Part shown: in pieces, positions 58,528 through 64,000 of the stretch
Numbering within the stretch: the first letter of the stretch is position 1
Layout of the letters: each line of letters begins with the position of its first letter
Assembly: GCF_003583935.1 (NCBI RefSeq)
Contig: NZ_QYRN01000003.1
Location: 1 to 64,000, forward strand
Length of the DNA stretch: 64,000 nucleotides
Direction of reading: 5' to 3'
Origin: Aureimonas flava
Lineage (GTDB): Bacteria > Pseudomonadota > Alphaproteobacteria > Rhizobiales > Rhizobiaceae
Made by a program: the position numbers and the translations under genes
The notes under the pieces: model-generated
The model's database searches: none
What the model saw: only the letters and a program-made list of their open reading frames with translations
What the model was told of the DNA's origin: nothing

Positions 58528-59607
58528 ATGTCGAAGATTCAGCTCGATCACATCCGCCACGCCTACACCCCCGAACTCGCCCGTGCCGGCACCTATGCGT
58601 TGCGCGAGGTGGACCACGTGTTCGAGGACGGCGGCGCCTATGCCCTGCTCGGCCCATCCGGCTGCGGCAAGACCACGCTCCTCAACATCATCTCGGGGCT
58701 GCTGACGCCCTCCGAAGGGCGCCTGCGCTTCGGCGAGCGCGACGTGACCGACCTCGCGCCGGAAGCGCGCAACATCGCGCAGGTGTTCCAGTTTCCGGTC
58801 ATCTACGACACGATGACGGTGGCCGAGAATCTCGCCTTCCCGCTGCGCAACCGGAAGGTGCCCGAGGCCGAGATCGGCCGGCGCGTGGCGACCATGCTCG
58901 ATCGCCTGGCGTTGACGCCCAAGGCCAACCGCAAGGCGCGCGGCCTCACCGCCGACGAGAAGCAGAAGATCTCGCTCGGTCGCGGCCTCGTGCGTCACGA
59001 CGTCAACGCCATCCTCTTCGACGAACCGCTGACGGTGATCGACCCGCAGATGAAGTGGGTGCTGCGCTCGCTGCTCAAGGAACTGCACCGCGAGTTCCGC
59101 GCCACCATGGTCTACGTCACTCACGACCAGACCGAGGCGCTGACCTTCGCAGAGAAGGTCGTCGTCATGTACGAGGGCCAGGTGGTCCAGATCGGCACAC
59201 CCAAGGAGCTGTTCGAGCGTCCGCGACACACGTTCGTCGGATACTTCATCGGCTCGCCCGGCATGAACGTCCTGCCCTGCCGCGTCGAGAACGGCCGGGC
59301 GATCGTGGCCGGCGGCTCCGTGACGACCGACGCCGCAGTCCCCGCGGCCGCCGGGCGGCTCGAGCTCGGCATCCGGCCCGAGTTCGTGCGGCTCGTGGGG
59401 GCCGGCAGCGACGACGCGCTTCCCGTGCGCATCGACAAGATCGAGGACATCGGCTCCGAGCGCATCGTGCGCGCGCGCCTCGGCGACGAGAAGCTCGCCG
59501 CGATCCTGCCCGAGGGCGTCGAGGTCCCCGCCGACGCGGCGGTGCGCTTCGAGCCCGGCGCGGTGAACCTCTATGCCGACAGCTGGCTCGTGGCGGGAAG
59601 GAGCTGA
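58528..59607 (+). CDS. glpT: Glycerol ABC transporter ATPase GlpT
   Basis: A 359-residue ATPase, the partner of GlpS. Walker A is LLGPSGCGKTTLLN, Walker B AILFDEPLTVID and the H-loop YVTHDQTEALTF is intact. The signature motif, normally LSGGQxQR, reads GLTADEKQKISLGRGL, so the LSGGQ core is lost. The C-terminal domain (from about residue 240) resembles the MalK/UgpC OB-fold. It starts 11 bp after glpS. In a GlpS-GlpT heterodimer the only complete catalytic site would use GlpT Walker and His motifs with the GlpS signature. It is not related to the GlpT antiporter of E. coli. Confidence 0.92.
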   Translation: MSKIQLDHIRHAYTPELARAGTYALREVDHVFEDGGAYALLGPSGCGKTTLLNIISGLLTPSEGRLRFGERDVTDLAPEARNIAQVFQFPVIYDTMTVAENLAFPLRNRKVPEAEIGRRVATMLDRLALTPKANRKARGLTADEKQKISLGRGLVRHDVNAILFDEPLTVIDPQMKWVLRSLLKELHREFRATMVYVTHDQTEALTFAEKVVVMYEGQVVQIGTPKELFERPRHTFVGYFIGSPGMNVLPCRVENGRAIVAGGSVTTDAAVPAAAGRLELGIRPEFVRLVGAGSDDALPVRIDKIEDIGSERIVRARLGDEKLAAILPEGVEVPADAAVRFEPGAVNLYADSWLVAGRS

Positions 59608-59611
59608 GGCG

Positions 59612-61401
<1,790 letters not shown>

Positions 61402-61477
61402 TGGATCGCTCGAGCCCGCACTCACGCAACACCGTCGCTGCGGGCCCCGGCACCGGCCGCAACTGAGGAGGATCGCC

Positions 61478-61762
61478 ATGGACTTCTCGTGGATGGCCTG
61501 GACCTGGCCGACCGCCGCCTTCTTCCTCTGCATCTTCGCGCTGATCGCGGCGATGGGCATGTGGGAGGTCGCCTCGCCCGGCGGCGGACCGAGACTGGGC
61601 GTGCTGCGCTTCGAGACCACGCGCGGCGACCGGCTCTTCGTCTCGCTGCTCGGCTCCGCCTTCATCTGCCTCGGCTCGCTGTACTTCTTTTCCGACGCCC
61701 CCCTCTGGTGGGCGCTCGGCGTGTGCCTCGCCTATGCGGGGCTGGTGTTCCGCTTCGTCTGA
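61478..61762 (+). CDS. glpU: DUF2160 membrane protein GlpU
   Basis: A 94-residue protein with two to three hydrophobic segments. MAWTWPTAAFFLCIFALIAA, GMWEVASPGGGPRLGVLRFE and TTRGDRLFVSLLGSAF are typical of DUF2160. The family occurs inside glycerol ABC operons of rhizobia between the permeases and the binding protein, where it was named glpU. Its role is not known; an accessory subunit of the transporter is likely. It is preceded by GAGGAGG and lies 76 bp after glpQ. Confidence 0.9.
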   Translation: MDFSWMAWTWPTAAFFLCIFALIAAMGMWEVASPGGGPRLGVLRFETTRGDRLFVSLLGSAFICLGSLYFFSDAPLWWALGVCLAYAGLVFRFV

Positions 61763-61849
61763 AGCGGCTTCGAACCCCGTCGCGCGCGGCCGGTCGCGCG
61801 GAAGGGCCGAAACGACCGGCCGTAAACCTGGCTTTGGGAGGAGACCGAC

Positions 61850-63664
<1,815 letters not shown>

Positions 63665-63690
63665 CGCGCGGCTTCCTTCGCAGCGAACGG

Positions 63691-63714
63691 AAGGCCGGGG
63701 TCCGCCCCGGCCTT
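63691..63714 (+). terminator. Hairpin between glpV and glpK
   Basis: A perfect 10-bp stem AAGGCCGGGG/CCCCGGCCTT with a TCCG loop, 26 bp after the glpV stop. No T tract follows. It may reduce glpK expression or protect the upstream mRNA. Confidence 0.5.
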
Positions 63715-63749
63715 CGCATGACCTCGCATCCGAACCACCGGAGTTCCCC

Positions 63750-64000
63750 ATGACCGGATACGTGCTGGCGATCGACCAGGGCACCACGTCCTCCCGCGCC
63801 ATCGTCTTCGACGATTCGTTCCGCGTGGTGGGCGTCGGCCAGCAGGAGTTCGAGCAGATCCTGCCGCGTTCCGGCTGGGTGGAGCACGACCCGGAGGCGA
63901 TCTGGCGTTCCGTCGTCGAGACGGTGAAGACCGCGCTGGCCGACGCCTCGCTGTCGCCCGGCGACATCGCCGCGATCGGCATCACCAACCAGCGCGAGAC
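63750..64000 (+). CDS. glpK: Glycerol kinase, N-terminal fragment
   Basis: The first 83 codons only; the gene continues past the right edge. [20 protein letters not shown] is the nucleotide-binding start of GlpK, and [20 protein letters not shown] and [11 protein letters not shown] are conserved glycerol kinase stretches. The ATG at 63750 has GGAG upstream. It phosphorylates imported glycerol to glycerol-3-phosphate, the substrate of GlpD and the probable inducer of GlpR. It completes the glycerol operon. Confidence 0.93.
   Translation, partial: MTGYVLAIDQGTTSSRAIVFDDSFRVVGVGQQEFEQILPRSGWVEHDPEAIWRSVVETVKTALADASLSPGDIAAIGITNQRE

Overview
The window reads as an ordinary chromosomal segment of a high-G+C alphaproteobacterium of the order Hyphomicrobiales (Rhizobiales). 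The case rests on gene content. There is an AcpXL/LpxXL very-long-chain fatty acid cluster for lipid A, a GlpS-T-P-Q-U-V glycerol ABC transporter operon, EryH/EryI-type isomerases, a SmoEFG polyol transporter and an Omp25/Omp31-type porin. I cannot place it to genus. No tRNA, rRNA, CRISPR array, insertion sequence, phage gene or integrase was seen.

Layout. 1-4469: polyol (sorbitol/mannitol-type) ABC transporter on the minus strand, with a SorC regulator upstream and the ATPase gene cut by the window edge. 4626-7952: circularly permuted ATP-grasp, alpha-E and Anbu proteasome-like peptidase genes, without the transglutaminase often found with them. 7960-11456: DUF971, moaA, a glycine-zipper lipoprotein, a DMT permease and mobA. 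11578-13965: amino-acid binding protein and two permeases without an ATPase. 13962-20716: TetR regulator with divergent beta-hydroxyacid dehydrogenase, Lrp regulator, sensor kinase, DUF1289, retropepsin-like protease, TauE/SafE exporter and dusA. 20842-25723: acpXL, fabF2XL, fabF1XL, adh2XL and lpxXL, with no fabZXL. 25816-30715: a GGDEF/EAL protein with a degenerate GGDEF site, a lone receiver domain, an entericidin-like lipoprotein, a UPF0104 membrane protein and a secreted VWA protein.

30862-38511 holds what looks like a lipid-linked pentose module. It contains a HAD-UbiA fusion, a DprE1-like FAD oxidase, an SDR, a small EmrE/ArnE-like carrier and a class III aminotransferase, with a convergent GT-C-like membrane protein next to them. 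It resembles decaprenyl-phosphoryl-arabinose synthesis known from actinobacteria and a few proteobacteria.

39007-47412: Omp25-like porin, then a sugar-phosphate block (EryI-like RpiB, SorC regulator, transketolase, EryH-like triose isomerase, class II aldolase, inositol-monophosphatase-family phosphatase, ROK kinase). 47588-54522: SelO, then an alternative cytochrome c oxidase block (CtaG, CopD-like, DUF2231, CoxB, fused CoxA-CoxC, CoxP-like). Its subunit I has Gln where the K-channel Lys normally sits. 54589-64000: a small Rmf/CrpP-like gene and the glycerol operon glpR-glpD-glpSTPQUV-glpK, with glpK cut by the window edge. TTTCG-type repeats precede glpR and glpD, and the two ATPases have complementary defects in their catalytic motifs.

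Most starts were chosen from visible ribosome binding sites and family length. Gene functions come from motif recognition in the translated sequence, not from a database search.
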